This document shows, in pieces, positions 1-10,272 of a DNA stretch of 64,000 bases. Below the pieces are notes generated by a model. The model was given only the letters and a program-made list of their open reading frames with translations, had not been told where the DNA came from and made no database searches. Location of the stretch: positions 62,001-126,000 of the forward strand of contig JAQGEF010000011.1 of the NCBI GenBank assembly GCA_027854065.1, written 5' to 3'. This DNA is from Polluticaenibacter yanchengensis. Lineage in GTDB: Bacteria > Bacteroidota > Bacteroidia > Chitinophagales > Chitinophagaceae. A program made the position numbers and the translations under genes. Each line of letters opens with the position of its first letter. The first letter of the stretch is position 1.

Positions 1-3000
1 GATAAAGAACTGATCCTGAAATATAGTGAAGGATTAATTGCAACAACCTGTTGTATAGGTGCATCGGTACCGCAGGCCATCCTGTTTAAAAGTGAAGAAG
101 AGGCTGAAAAAGAATTCAAATGGTGGCTGGACGTGTTTGGTGAAGATTATTTTGTGGAATTGCAGCGCCATAACATGAAGGAACAGGAGCAGATAAATGC
201 GGTGCTGATAAAGTTTGCCAAAAAGCACAATGTACCGATGATTGCCACCAATGACAGTCATTATACGGATAAGGACGACTACAATGCCCACGATATCCTG
301 CTATGTGTGAATACCGGTGAGAAACAGAGCACTCCCGGCTTTGATGATATTACGGCGGATGATACGGCTGTAAAAAACAAGCGTTTTAAATTCCCGAACG
401 ACCAGTTTTATTTTAAGAGCCCGGAGGAAATGACACAATTGTTCAATGATATACCGGAGAGTATAGATAATACGCAAATGATTGTGGACAGAGTGGAAGT
501 GCTGAACCTGAAAAAGGATATTTTACTACCGGCATTTCCTATTCCTAAAGCGTTCCAGATACATGAGGACAACAACCTGAACCAGTGGGAATACCTGCAG
601 CACATTACTTACGAGGGTGCTAAACAACGCTATGGTGAGATCAGCGGTACGAATAAAGAGCGGATCGATTTTGAGCTCTTTACTATTAAAACGATGGGTT
701 TTGCGGGTTACTTCCTTATCGTGAGCGACTTTATTAAGGCCGGGCGTGACCTGGGTGTATTCGTAGGCCCCGGCCGTGGATCCGCTGCCGGTAGCGCAGT
801 GGCTTACTGTATTGGTATTACAAATATTGACCCGATTAAGTATAACCTGCTTTTTGAGCGTTTCCTGAATCCTGACCGTAAGAGCATGCCCGATATTGAT
901 ACGGACTTTGATGATGACGGCCGTGCGAAAGTATTGAACTATGTGGTAGAGAAATATGGGGCGAACCAGGTAGCACAGATTGTAACTTACGGTACAATGG
1001 CTGCAAAAAGTGCCATTAAAGATGTGGCGCGGGTGATGGACCTGCCCTTGCAGGACAGCAATATGCTGGCTAAATTGGTACCTGACAAACCGGGTACAAA
1101 CCTGGGCAGGATGCTGAAAGCGCCATTTACAAAGAAAGAGGCACCGGATGGTGTTAAAAGTATTGAAGAAAAAGAAGGCTTATCTCCTGAAGACCTTGAA
1201 AATGTAAAAAAACTCCGGGAATATTATAACGGCAAGGATATACTGGCGGATGTACTGCATGAAGCGGAGCGCCTGGAAGGCTCTATCCGGAATACGGGTA
1301 TCCACGCAGCCGGTATTATCATCGCTCCTAAAGATTTAACAGAACTGATTCCTGTAAGTATCAGTAAGGAGACGCCTTTATGGATTACACAGATCGAGGG
1401 TAAAAGCATTGAAGAGGCGGGTGTTATTAAGATGGACTTTCTGGGATTAAAAACACTGAGCATCTTAAAGACCTGCCTGCGCCTGATTAAACAGAATCAC
1501 GGGATTGATATTAACCCGGATGACCTGCCACTGGACGATGAAGAAACTTACAGGCTGTACCAGCGGGGTGAAACAAATGCAACGTTCCAGTTTGAGAGCC
1601 CGGGGATGCAGAAGCACCTGCGTGACCTGAAACCCGATCAGTTTGCAGATTTAATCGCTATGAATGCCTTGTACCGCCCGGGCCCTTTGCAGTACATCCC
1701 GAACTTTATTGCCCGGAAACATGGCCGCGAGGAAATTGTATATGATTTGCCTGAAATGGAAGAATACCTGGCTGAAACCTACGGCATTACGGTGTACCAG
1801 GAGCAGGTGATGCTGCTGAGTCAGAGTATTGGCGGCTTTAGTAAGGGCAATGCGGACGTATTGCGGAAAGCAATGGGTAAAAAAGACCGTAAAACGCTGG
1901 ATAAAATGAAGGGCCAGTTTATTGATGGTGCTGTGGCCAAAGGGCATCCTGCAGATAAACTGGAGAAGATATGGACGGACTGGGAAGCTTTTGCGCAGTA
2001 TGCGTTTAACAAAAGTCACAGTACCTGTTACGCATTCGTAGCTTACCAGACCGGTTATTTAAAAGCGCACTATCCGAGCGAATACATGGCAGCGGTATTA
2101 AACCATGCGGGTGATATTGATAAGATCACTTTCTTCCTGGAGGAATGTAAAAGCATGGGATTAAAGGTACTTGGCCCGGACATCAATGAATCGCACAATG
2201 GTTTTACCGTAAATAAAAAAGGTGAGATCCGCTTTGGATTGGGTGGATTGAAAGGCGTGGGTGAAGCAGCCATTGAAAGCCTGGTAGGCGAACGTGAAAA
2301 GAATGGTGCCTATAAGGATGTATTTGATTTTATTACCCGTGTGAATCAGAGAACGGTCAACAAAAAATCGATAGAGAGTTTAATTTACTCCGGTGCGTTC
2401 GATTGTTTTGAAGATCTGCACAGGGCACAATATTTCCATATCGCGAAGGGCGAAACGGTTAATGGTATTGAAAAAATTGTAAAATTTGGTCAACAGCTCA
2501 CCCAACAGGCTGAAAGCAGTTTGAATACTTTGTTTGGCGATTTAAATGAATCGGTAATCACCCAGCCACCGAAACTGGCACCTTGTGAGCCTTGGACACT
2601 GACTGAAAAGCTGGAGCATGAAAAACAGGTGACGGGTATGTATATGACCGGCCACCCGCTGGACCATTTTAAGTTTGAGCTGAAACATTTTGGCATTACC
2701 AAACTTGGGGAGTTTGCGTCTTATGGCATCGATGAAACGCCATTCCCGTCTGCTTCCCGTACAATAAAACTGGCAGGCCTGGTGACATCTGTTAACCACC
2801 GTCAAACAAAAACCGGTAAAAACTTTGGCAACTTTGTAATAGAGGATTATTCCGGCAAACATGAGTTTACACTTTGGAGTAACGACTACGCATTATTCAG
2901 CCCGTTCCTGGAAGTAGGATTTGTAGTGTTTATTTCGGGTAACTTTAAAGTGCGCCGCAGAATGGTTGGCGGTGAATGGGTGGACAGCGGCATGGAGTTC

Positions 3001-3288
3001 CAGGTGAAGAAAATGAACCTGCTGGAAACACTGGCTGCAAAAGAAACGAGGGCACTGGAGTTTTATTGCCAGCCTTACCACCTGAATGAAGGATTTATAA
3101 AATTCATAGAAAAAAATTTCAACGAGAACCCTGGTTCCTGCCCGGTGAAATTTAAAATAAGGGACCGCGAGAAGAATTATGATGTGGAAATGACTTTGCC
3201 CGGCCGTGGTATCAATATTAATGATGAACTGACCCAGTTCCTGATAGAGGAACAAGGGATAGAGATGAAGGTTCTTACAGCAGATTAA
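1..3288 (+). CDS. dnaE: DNA polymerase III subunit alpha (5' partial)
   Basis: This is the catalytic subunit of the replicative DNA polymerase III. The reading frame is open to the first base of the window, so roughly the first 100-150 residues (the start of the PHP domain) lie outside; 1095 residues are visible. Visible landmarks are the glycine-rich GPGRGSAAGS motif near fragment residue 256, the catalytic carboxylates in PDIDTDFDDDGR near 297, and MDFLGLK near 478, which carries the third active-site Asp. The tandem helix-hairpin-helix region follows, and an OB-fold (LAGLVTSVNHRQTKTGKNFG) lies near the C-terminus. Length and motif order are normal for the Bacteroidota DnaE1 type. A hairpin terminator follows directly, facing the convergent outer-membrane gene. 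Nothing is unusual in the visible part. Confidence 0.97.
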   Translation, partial: DKELILKYSEGLIATTCCIGASVPQAILFKSEEEAEKEFKWWLDVFGEDYFVELQRHNMKEQEQINAVLIKFAKKHNVPMIATNDSHYTDKDDYNAHDILLCVNTGEKQSTPGFDDITADDTAVKNKRFKFPNDQFYFKSPEEMTQLFNDIPESIDNTQMIVDRVEVLNLKKDILLPAFPIPKAFQIHEDNNLNQWEYLQHITYEGAKQRYGEISGTNKERIDFELFTIKTMGFAGYFLIVSDFIKAGRDLGVFVGPGRGSAAGSAVAYCIGITNIDPIKYNLLFERFLNPDRKSMPDIDTDFDDDGRAKVLNYVVEKYGANQVAQIVTYGTMAAKSAIKDVARVMDLPLQDSNMLAKLVPDKPGTNLGRMLKAPFTKKEAPDGVKSIEEKEGLSPEDLENVKKLREYYNGKDILADVLHEAERLEGSIRNTGIHAAGIIIAPKDLTELIPVSISKETPLWITQIEGKSIEEAGVIKMDFLGLKTLSILKTCLRLIKQNHGIDINPDDLPLDDEETYRLYQRGETNATFQFESPGMQKHLRDLKPDQFADLIAMNALYRPGPLQYIPNFIARKHGREEIVYDLPEMEEYLAETYGITVYQEQVMLLSQSIGGFSKGNADVLRKAMGKKDRKTLDKMKGQFIDGAVAKGHPADKLEKIWTDWEAFAQYAFNKSHSTCYAFVAYQTGYLKAHYPSEYMAAVLNHAGDIDKITFFLEECKSMGLKVLGPDINESHNGFTVNKKGEIRFGLGGLKGVGEAAIESLVGEREKNGAYKDVFDFITRVNQRTVNKKSIESLIYSGAFDCFEDLHRAQYFHIAKGETVNGIEKIVKFGQQLTQQAESSLNTLFGDLNESVITQPPKLAPCEPWTLTEKLEHEKQVTGMYMTGHPLDHFKFELKHFGITKLGEFASYGIDETPFPSASRTIKLAGLVTSVNHRQTKTGKNFGNFVIEDYSGKHEFTLWSNDYALFSPFLEVGFVVFISGNFKVRRRMVGGEWVDSGMEFQVKKMNLLETLAAKETRALEFYCQPYHLNEGFIKFIEKNFNENPGSCPVKFKIRDREKNYDVEMTLPGRGININDELTQFLIEEQGIEMKVLTAD

Positions 3289-3315
3289 CGAGCTACTTAA
3301 AACTTCCATTGTCGC

Positions 3316-3364
3316 AGCCACAGGAGCAAAGATCTATTTGAATCGATGTTTCTGTGGCTTTTTA
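3316..3364 (+). terminator. Terminator after dnaE
   Basis: An 8-bp stem AGCCACAG/CTGTGGCT encloses a loop of about 28 nt and is followed by TTTTT. It lies between the convergent dnaE and the outer-membrane gene and probably ends dnaE transcription. Confidence 0.65.
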
Positions 3365-3396
3365 TAGAGATATCAAGCTATATACTGTACCATTCA

Positions 3397-6300
3397 TTAC
3401 AAAATAGCTCTCAGAGATGCTCTTCCTACATGGATGGTCCTGACGCCTTCGGATTGTCGGCCTTCGTACTGGAAGCTCAATTCAATGGCATTGGCCAGGC
3501 GTTTGGTAAAATCAATATTCCACAACCAGTTCTTACCGGGTTGTAAAGCGTCCAGCATAACATACGAAGCAGAGGTATTGCGTTCACCAACATATTTTAT
3601 CTGGTTAAAACTTAATTTGGCATTAATAAAAGCGCTCTGCCAGATATTCAGTTTGCTTTCACTTTGCAAGGAATAAATATCTGCGGACAATGCTTCTTTA
3701 CTACTCTCACCATCTTTGGTCACATATTTCAAACTTAAGGACGACCGGTATTTGGAAGCATAGGTGAAAGTCACTTTAGGCTCCACGCTGTAAATTTTGA
3801 TATCATAGTTCCGGTTATCGAATAATGGATTCGGGGTTGTCAGCTTATTGGTACCATATTTCTGTGTCACATCTACCAGGTATTGTCTGCCAAAGTTCCG
3901 GCGTACTTTAAACTGGTGTTCGGATATTGTTTTTGTTTCAAAGCCGTAAGACATGATGCCTTTATTGGTATTTTTCATCTGGGTATAATCCAGTCCCCAT
4001 TTAGTGCTGAAACGATTGAATGAAACAGTATTGCTGAAAGTATTGATCACACTGATTAAATTGGTATCGGAAACATTGCCTGAAAAGGGATTGAAGGATA
4101 AACCATTGCCTTCATTTACTTTTTTAACGTTGGATTGCAGCATGCTTTGTGCGGAAAACTTCGTTAAAAATTGCTGCCATTTAATGGTTGAATTGTTCAA
4201 GATAACACGGGGAATAAAATTGAGCGAATAGTTAAATGTATTGTAGTTTGCCTTTACATAATTATTGGTAGGGGTATATAGTTTAATATATTTTGCCTGG
4301 TCCTGGTACTGTGCTATTTCAAACTCGTTTAATTGTGCCACACCATCATTATTATAATCGATCCAGGTGTATTCTCCCCTGCCCGCCTGCACTTCTACAA
4401 AACTAAAATCGCGGCGCTGTTCCTGCCCGGAACCGATCTCATAAAAAACATTGCCGGTAAGGGCGCCATTGAGCAAGCGGGTATAATATTCCGTCCGGCT
4501 TATCAAACTGTTTTCGGATTTAAGATTGCTTACCATGTCACTCTTAACATCCAGGGTCCTGTAAATAGCGTTAAACCTGAGTTGATGCTTAGAACTTTTG
4601 GTCAGTTCTGCAAATGCGCTGTAACTGTTGCTTACATCCGATTGTTCCAAAGTTTTCAGGTAAGGCAATTCATTCCTGCGCTGGTTCCAGCTAACGCCCC
4701 ACTTATTCGGTTTGGCAGCATTACTTTTTAGTGCCACAGTCATATCGTTAAATGCAAAACTGTTGCGCGAAATACTGTCACCGTTGTTGTACAAAACCGG
4801 GTTACGTTCTACAAAATACTTTGCGGATAGCTGGTAGTGATTTAATCTTTTAAAAGTTTTGGAAACATCTACCGATGGCCTTAAAAAATAACCGTTAAAA
4901 CCATCGCTGTTAATATGGGTATAATTAAAAATACCGTTCACCGTCCAGCCGTTTTTGGTAGTTTGTTCCTGTAATATAAAACGATTGCCCCTGTAACCAT
5001 CGTCACGGATATAGCCGGTGTAATAGTAATTCAACTGGTGAGATTTATCTTTTGTACTTAGAGAAAATCCCGCACTGGGCAATGCTTCATTGGCTTTCTG
5101 TTCATCATAATTCAGTCCCCAATCCCTTAAAAATTCCACGGTACGCAGGCGTTCAAGCGGGGTAAATTGCTTATCAACAAACTCATAGCCGGCATTTGAT
5201 TTCAGCTCCCATTCATTTTTCCAGAATTTTAAATTTCGCTGGTTAGTGATATCAAATTTCAAACCCAGTCCCCTGTCGTTGCCTTTATCTAAAGACGAGA
5301 ATGTATTGATATCATAATTACTCAATCCAACCTGGGCCTGGATATTGGTTTTATCATTCAGACGATAGAGGATTGAGGTAGAAAACAATGATTGTTTCTT
5401 AGGCGCCACCAATAAGATGACTGGTTCATAACTTCCCTGCGGTCTGCCGCTTATCGGGGCCAGCCACCGGTAAGTCTTACCATTTGAGCCATCATTCAGT
5501 AATTCATAATTGCCTTTATTGAACCCCATGTATGTAAAGCCGAGCGAATACAGATCCCGGTCGTTGGCTTGATAAGTCCTGTAAATTTCGTATTGCTGGC
5601 CATTCACTGTTGTATCCATTTTTATATACAATACCTTGGTAGCCGAAAAAGTATCTAATTGGGCCATCGGCGAAAAGGCAAGCTGGGTGCTGTCTCCTAC
5701 CTGGCTGAGCAAGTGCTTTTGATCTGCGGATAATGTCTGGTTGATAGATGAGTTTTTGGCATCCGCATTACTGTATAATCCCCAGGACACTTTCAGTTTC
5801 CTGTCATACTCCACTTCGCCCCCAACATAAAAAAGCGTATTGAGGTAATTCCTGTCTGCATACTCAAACTCTACCTGAATCCTTTTGTCTTTTGTTATTA
5901 AATGTTTGTTGGTAAACCTGATTTCCGCCGTATTGTAATCTATAATATAATCCAGGTCCGCACCACGTTGCAGTAACTGGCCATCGATAAACACGCGTTC
6001 CGTGCCTGCCAATACGACGAAATACAGTTCGTTATTGGCGCCTTGTAAGCGATATGGGCCCTGGTTGCCTTCAATGGCGGTAAGTATGTGCCGTGTAAAT
6101 TTACCTTTCGCCACAGCGCCACTGCCTAATACCCTTGAGGTGAGTTTTTTATTTTGCTTTGATTTTATTTCGAAAGCCAGGCCCTGCTGCCGTTTATAGT
6201 AATTCAAAAAATAATTGGGGTTCTCACGGATATCTATATCGCCGATATTTATTTCCCAGTTATTTTTACTGAACTGCATCCATACTTTATCAAATTCATT

Positions 6301-6876
6301 TAATTGCTGCGTCGTCCCATCCGGTTGAATGGGGATATTATTATCCGTTATGGCTGCGGCTATTTTGATGCTGTCCGCTATATAACCGCGTATTTGTAAA
6401 TTAAACACTGAATTCACCACTGCATCCTGTGCATTACCAAAACTCAGGTTTCTGCCCAGGCTTCCTGAATATTGGATATTACCAAAATCAAATGCACCGG
6501 TCTGGATATCATTTTTTTTGTTTCCGGGGCTGTATCCCGGAAGCACCTTAAAATTATCTGCAATGCTATCGTAACGGTATTTATAAACCGGGCTGGAAAA
6601 ATTAAACGGGTAAACGCGGTAAAAAATATTCAGGGAATCGTTGGTCAACGTTTTTTTAATGAACACCGTCGCATTCACATAATCCACTACATAATCATTT
6701 TCGCTGAATCCCTGTATGGAAAATGAGCCTGGAATAATGCTCAGTGAATCTATTTTAATCGTGCTGTTGTTAAAAGCAATTTTCTTTTCCCGTTTATTGC
6801 TTACAGACTGCCCGTAGCCTGCAACAGCTACAGCAAGGAACATTAATGAAAACAATATGTACGCTAATTTTCTCAA
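3397..6876 (-). CDS. Large outer-membrane beta-barrel protein, unnamed family
   Basis: A 1159-residue exported protein. Residues 1-22 form a signal peptide ending AGYGQ. The rest is rich in alternating aromatic and polar beta strands, and the short C-terminus ends in RASLRAIL. An N-terminal region of about 250 residues precedes a segment near 255-345 (EGNQGPYRL, then FIDGQLLQRGADLDY and RIQVEFEYADRNY) that resembles the Ig-like or linker modules of large Bacteroidota barrels. The remaining ~800 residues are barrel-like repeats. No TonB box, plug or SusC/SusD pairing is seen. The gene is transcribed alone from a TACTTTTG box upstream. Its function is unknown; surface assembly or secretion is a guess from architecture only. 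Confidence 0.75.
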   Translation of the reverse strand: MRKLAYILFSLMFLAVAVAGYGQSVSNKREKKIAFNNSTIKIDSLSIIPGSFSIQGFSENDYVVDYVNATVFIKKTLTNDSLNIFYRVYPFNFSSPVYKYRYDSIADNFKVLPGYSPGNKKNDIQTGAFDFGNIQYSGSLGRNLSFGNAQDAVVNSVFNLQIRGYIADSIKIAAAITDNNIPIQPDGTTQQLNEFDKVWMQFSKNNWEINIGDIDIRENPNYFLNYYKRQQGLAFEIKSKQNKKLTSRVLGSGAVAKGKFTRHILTAIEGNQGPYRLQGANNELYFVVLAGTERVFIDGQLLQRGADLDYIIDYNTAEIRFTNKHLITKDKRIQVEFEYADRNYLNTLFYVGGEVEYDRKLKVSWGLYSNADAKNSSINQTLSADQKHLLSQVGDSTQLAFSPMAQLDTFSATKVLYIKMDTTVNGQQYEIYRTYQANDRDLYSLGFTYMGFNKGNYELLNDGSNGKTYRWLAPISGRPQGSYEPVILLVAPKKQSLFSTSILYRLNDKTNIQAQVGLSNYDINTFSSLDKGNDRGLGLKFDITNQRNLKFWKNEWELKSNAGYEFVDKQFTPLERLRTVEFLRDWGLNYDEQKANEALPSAGFSLSTKDKSHQLNYYYTGYIRDDGYRGNRFILQEQTTKNGWTVNGIFNYTHINSDGFNGYFLRPSVDVSKTFKRLNHYQLSAKYFVERNPVLYNNGDSISRNSFAFNDMTVALKSNAAKPNKWGVSWNQRRNELPYLKTLEQSDVSNSYSAFAELTKSSKHQLRFNAIYRTLDVKSDMVSNLKSENSLISRTEYYTRLLNGALTGNVFYEIGSGQEQRRDFSFVEVQAGRGEYTWIDYNNDGVAQLNEFEIAQYQDQAKYIKLYTPTNNYVKANYNTFNYSLNFIPRVILNNSTIKWQQFLTKFSAQSMLQSNVKKVNEGNGLSFNPFSGNVSDTNLISVINTFSNTVSFNRFSTKWGLDYTQMKNTNKGIMSYGFETKTISEHQFKVRRNFGRQYLVDVTQKYGTNKLTTPNPLFDNRNYDIKIYSVEPKVTFTYASKYRSSLSLKYVTKDGESSKEALSADIYSLQSESKLNIWQSAFINAKLSFNQIKYVGERNTSASYVMLDALQPGKNWLWNIDFTKRLANAIELSFQYEGRQSEGVRTIHVGRASLRAIL

Positions 6877-6913
6877 ATACTCAGTTATGATACTTAAAAC
6901 GCCATTCGGGCCT

Positions 6914-6921
6914 CAAAAGTA
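6914..6921 (-). promoter_or_regulatory. -7 promoter box for the outer-membrane gene
   Basis: On the minus strand this reads TACTTTTG, an exact match to the Bacteroidota TAnnTTTG box, 38 nt upstream of the start codon at 6876. No convincing -33 element is visible. Confidence 0.5.
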
Positions 6922-7000
6922 TGCTATTATAAGAAAACTAAATGTTCAATTTAACACTGAAACCGCCATTTTGCCAAACTGCTGTTGTGAGTTCTTATTT

Positions 7001-8062
7001 TTAAAATTGTTTATCAAATGTTTTCCCGTTGAATTTATAAACCCCACCTTCTGCCATTCCAAAAAGCAAGTTTTTGTTTTGGTCTTCATAAATGCTCCAA
7101 ATCATTTTAGCATTCAATTTTGTGTCAACTTTGTAGTTTGTCAACGTTTTACCGTCATATTTCCAAGCTCCTGTATCGCGATCTCCAAACCAAATATTGC
7201 CTTCTGAATCTTCTTCAATAACAAAAACGTGTTCTAGTGTACCTGGTTGTGATTTATCTCCTCTTCTTGTGCTTGTTGGATGAATTAAATTATTCTTTTC
7301 AGAAAAATTTATAATTGAATTACCTTCCATTAGCAAAACGCCAATCCCATTATTACCTATCCAAATGCGACCTTTTGAATCTGCTAATACACTTCTGATA
7401 TGCAACAGCTCATTATCTTTTAGGTTTAATTTTTCATTGTCAAAGATATTTACCATTTTACTATCATAGTTAAATAGTGCGGCATAGGTTGCAATCCAAA
7501 CTTTACCGTCTTGCTCTATTGATATGTCTGTTACACCATAAGAATTATCCGGGCTGCCATTTCCGGGTTTTGGAAAAATCAGATAGTTCATATTCTTTCC
7601 ATCAAAACGATTTATCCCGTCTTCTTCTCCTGCATAAAACCATAAATCTCCATTGGTTTTATGCCATTCATATTTTGGTTCGTTGGTTTTTGTCAAATAA
7701 TTAGTCAATGTTCCTTTATCATACACACTTGCTCCTTTTGTAGTACCAATCCAAATTTTTCCATTCTTGTCTTCCTGAATGGAACGGATTTGATTGTCTG
7801 GTAAACCTTCATTGGTTGTAAAGTATTCAAAAGATTTGCCATTATAAACGCTTACACCTTCATTGTGACTTCCAAACCAATAATTGCCTTTGCTGTCTTG
7901 AAAGATAGCGCGTATTCCCGAAGTAAATTTCAGGGTGTCAGTTTTTGATGTCGCTACCAATTCTGGCTTGTTTGCTTCTTTTTCTTTTGATTTCTTTTCA
8001 AGGCAAGAAAAGTTCAGTGTCAATATCAGTATTAAGAAAATCAATTTTATTCTCTTGTTCAT
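7001..8062 (-). CDS. Reg_prop (two-component-regulator propeller) lipoprotein, copy 2
   Basis: A 353-residue lipoprotein with signal peptide and lipobox (LNFSC, Cys about 20). It is followed by repeated propeller blades of the type IFQDSKGNYWFG, IQEDKNGKIWIG and VLADSKGRIWIG. These Reg_prop blades form the sensor region of hybrid histidine kinases, but here the protein ends after the propeller with no kinase, so it is a stand-alone periplasmic or outer-membrane-anchored propeller. It lies 63 nt behind a paralogue of the same build, clearly a tandem duplication sharing one promoter. Compared with the paralogue, it stops early at NGKTFDKQF; sequence beyond the stop still encodes the paralogue's C-terminal tail (see finding). 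The ligand is unknown. Confidence 0.85.
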   Translation of the reverse strand: MNKRIKLIFLILILTLNFSCLEKKSKEKEANKPELVATSKTDTLKFTSGIRAIFQDSKGNYWFGSHNEGVSVYNGKSFEYFTTNEGLPDNQIRSIQEDKNGKIWIGTTKGASVYDKGTLTNYLTKTNEPKYEWHKTNGDLWFYAGEEDGINRFDGKNMNYLIFPKPGNGSPDNSYGVTDISIEQDGKVWIATYAALFNYDSKMVNIFDNEKLNLKDNELLHIRSVLADSKGRIWIGNNGIGVLLMEGNSIINFSEKNNLIHPTSTRRGDKSQPGTLEHVFVIEEDSEGNIWFGDRDTGAWKYDGKTLTNYKVDTKLNAKMIWSIYEDQNKNLLFGMAEGGVYKFNGKTFDKQF

Positions 8063-8125
8063 TTCGCGTTTATATAATATGAAGCACTAAGCTCAAATTT
8101 AGTACAAATGTTCATAAGAAGAACG

Positions 8126-9256
8126 TCAGCCTCCATTAGGCCAAACCGCTGTTCTGCGTTCGTTTTTATTTTCAAACATTTTTTCGAATGACTTTCCATT
8201 AAATTTATAAACTCCAGCATTATGACTTCCAAGCCAAAGAACTCCTTTGTTGTCTTTAAAGATTGTAAAGAGCAATACATTAGTTTCTCCATCTCTGATA
8301 GGGTAATGAATAAGTTCTTTCCCGTTGTATTTCCATACTCCGTTATCATAAGTTACCATCCACAAGTTGCCTTCATTATCCTCGGTTATGGATAGAAAAA
8401 AAGGGTATTCTTTTTTATTTCTTTCATCCAAATAACCAATGCCATCTTCTTTTTGGAAATTTATATTAATACTACTATCCGGTTTTAAGTTGTATCGAAA
8501 ACGGGTATTATTTATCCAAAACGTTCCTTCTTTATCCTCAAAAATGGCCCGTGTACCAAAATCACCACCTTCCGGAGTTGTTTGTAATTGTTCTTCATAA
8601 TGCCAACTCAGTGTTTTGCCATCAAACCGGCATATGCCAAAACTTGCTGTTCCAAACCACATAATACCTTTACGATCTTTGTAGATAGTATAAAGTCCGT
8701 AGGGTTTTGAAATCGCATTCTTGTTCTTGCTTTTAAACGCGTCCTTTTCCGCTGATTGTGGAAGTTTTAGGAAATGTAAATATTGTCCATCAAATCGGTA
8801 GACTCCATTATTACTTGCACCAATTCTGAACCATAAATCATCCGGTTCTAAAATCCAATCATTCGTAGGGAATTCGGGGTTTGCAATTCGTAAAGTTTTA
8901 AAACTTTGACCATCAAATTTACTGACACCGCCCTCGGTTTCAATAAAAATATTGCCCTGAGAATCTTCTTGAAAACCGCGTATTGCATTATTTACTAATC
9001 CGTCTTTTACGGTGATTTTTTTTATTTGCTGACCATTATAAAAGAATACACCATTCTCTTTACTTCCGAACCAATAATTTGTGTTTTTGTCTTGATAAAT
9101 AGCCCAAATTGTTTTGTCAGTACTGGGAACCGTTACTCCAACTTCAATAGTCTTCTCTTGTTGTATTTTTGAATTATTTTGTCCATCACAAGAAGTAAAG
9201 GTGAAGAAAAAACTTGTGAGTAAGATTGTGTATAATATCATTTGTACTTTATTCAT
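8126..9256 (-). CDS. Reg_prop (two-component-regulator propeller) lipoprotein, copy 1
   Basis: A 376-residue lipoprotein with signal peptide and lipobox (FTSC, Cys about 23). At least six beta-propeller blades follow, for example IYQDKNTNYWFGSKENGVFF, FQEDSQGNIFIETEGGV, IYKDRKGIMWFG, IFEDKEGTFWI and ITEDNEGNLWM. It ends KNERRTAVWPNGG. It is the first gene of a two-gene tandem with its paralogue downstream. No kinase, AraC or LuxR output domain follows. A TAAATTTG box lies about 77 nt upstream. A sensory or ligand-binding role is inferred from the family; no partner gene is adjacent. Confidence 0.85.
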   Translation of the reverse strand: MNKVQMILYTILLTSFFFTFTSCDGQNNSKIQQEKTIEVGVTVPSTDKTIWAIYQDKNTNYWFGSKENGVFFYNGQQIKKITVKDGLVNNAIRGFQEDSQGNIFIETEGGVSKFDGQSFKTLRIANPEFPTNDWILEPDDLWFRIGASNNGVYRFDGQYLHFLKLPQSAEKDAFKSKNKNAISKPYGLYTIYKDRKGIMWFGTASFGICRFDGKTLSWHYEEQLQTTPEGGDFGTRAIFEDKEGTFWINNTRFRYNLKPDSSININFQKEDGIGYLDERNKKEYPFFLSITEDNEGNLWMVTYDNGVWKYNGKELIHYPIRDGETNVLLFTIFKDNKGVLWLGSHNAGVYKFNGKSFEKMFENKNERRTAVWPNGG

Positions 9257-9332
9257 TTTCCAAAAGCTGTCAGTTGACTGTTTCTGCGCTAAAATGACAC
9301 ATGACTCATTGATATGTGTGATTAAACCTATA

Positions 9333-9340
9333 CAAATTTA
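9333..9340 (-). promoter_or_regulatory. -7 promoter box for the Reg_prop pair
   Basis: The minus strand reads TAAATTTG (TAnnTTTG). It lies in the 307-nt interval between the Reg_prop operon and the Lrp gene. Apart from this box and the terminator at 9505-9541, I see nothing else in that interval. Confidence 0.45.
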
Positions 9341-9504
9341 TATAATTGATTGGCTTGGTGTTACTATTTTGCAACAAATCGTCAAACGGACTTTTGATGT
9401 ATTGTAAACATTTTCTGCTGATGTGGGTGTAAATTTCAATTGTTTTACTATTGATGTGTTCCAGTAGTTCCCTGGACCATAAAGAAAAAGATATTCATCT
9501 AATT

Positions 9505-9541
9505 AAAAAAGATGTTTGAGATTTACTCAAACATCTTTTTT
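9505..9541 (-). terminator. Terminator after the lrp-type gene
   Basis: A perfect 16-bp stem (AAAAAAGATGTTTGAG paired with its complement) encloses a 5-nt loop, with T tracts on both strands. It sits directly downstream of the Lrp-family gene and could work in both directions. Confidence 0.85.
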
Positions 9542-9563
9542 GCAATCGTTAGTTAAATAAAAC

Positions 9564-10040
9564 CTAGTCGTTCAGATCTATTACCTGAACATTCCTGTTA
9601 AAGCTTTCATCTAAAGAAATTAAAGTTTCTGTTCTTTCTATGCCTTTAATACTTTGTAATTCATCGTGCAATACCTTTTTAAGTTCGGCAATATCTTTAC
9701 AGCACAGTTCCACGAACATGGAATAATTACCTGTTGTGTAGTTGAGGCGAACTATTTGCGGAATTTTCTTCAAGTCTTCTACTACGCTATCGTATAAAGA
9801 ACTTTTTTCAAGATAAATGCCTACAAACGCAGTAACATCGTATCCAATTAGTTTTATATCTACAGCTAATCTATTGCCTTTAACGACACCTAATTCCTGT
9901 AATTTTTTAATTCGTACATGAATTGTTCCGCCACTAACAAATAATTTTTTACCTAAATCAGCATAAGATATTTCAGCATCTTCCATCATGTGCTGTATTA
10001 TCTGATAATCTAATTTGTCAAGATTAAGTTTACCGCTCAT
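9564..10040 (-). CDS. Lrp/AsnC family transcriptional regulator
   Basis: A 158-residue DNA-binding regulator. An N-terminal winged helix-turn-helix spans about residues 6-60 (LDKLDYQIIQHMMEDAEIS, then YADLGKKLFVSGGTIHVRIK, the AsnC pattern). A C-terminal RAM/AsnC ligand-binding domain follows, with YDVTAFVGIYLEK at about 68 and the TGNYSMFVEL core at about 103. The family forms octameric discs and responds to amino acids. It has its own terminator and points away from the tRNA-like RNA locus, so no target can be read from context. The start ATG gives a normal family length. Confidence 0.92.
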   Translation of the reverse strand: MSGKLNLDKLDYQIIQHMMEDAEISYADLGKKLFVSGGTIHVRIKKLQELGVVKGNRLAVDIKLIGYDVTAFVGIYLEKSSLYDSVVEDLKKIPQIVRLNYTTGNYSMFVELCCKDIAELKKVLHDELQSIKGIERTETLISLDESFNRNVQVIDLND

Positions 10041-10272
10041 TACAATTAGTTATTTTTGATATAATTTAATAAAGTGTACAAATATTTAAACAAATTAAAA
10101 ACATATTCAAATTTTATTAAAAAATTTGGAACAAACGGGTCATTTCATTTATTTTTGCTCCAGCTCTTTAAGAAAACCGTATTGAATTTTAGTAAAAATA
10201 TGAATTTTAATTTAGTTTTCTGAAAATTTTAGATAATTTCTATTTTTTCAAAGAAATCTAATTCATTTATAT

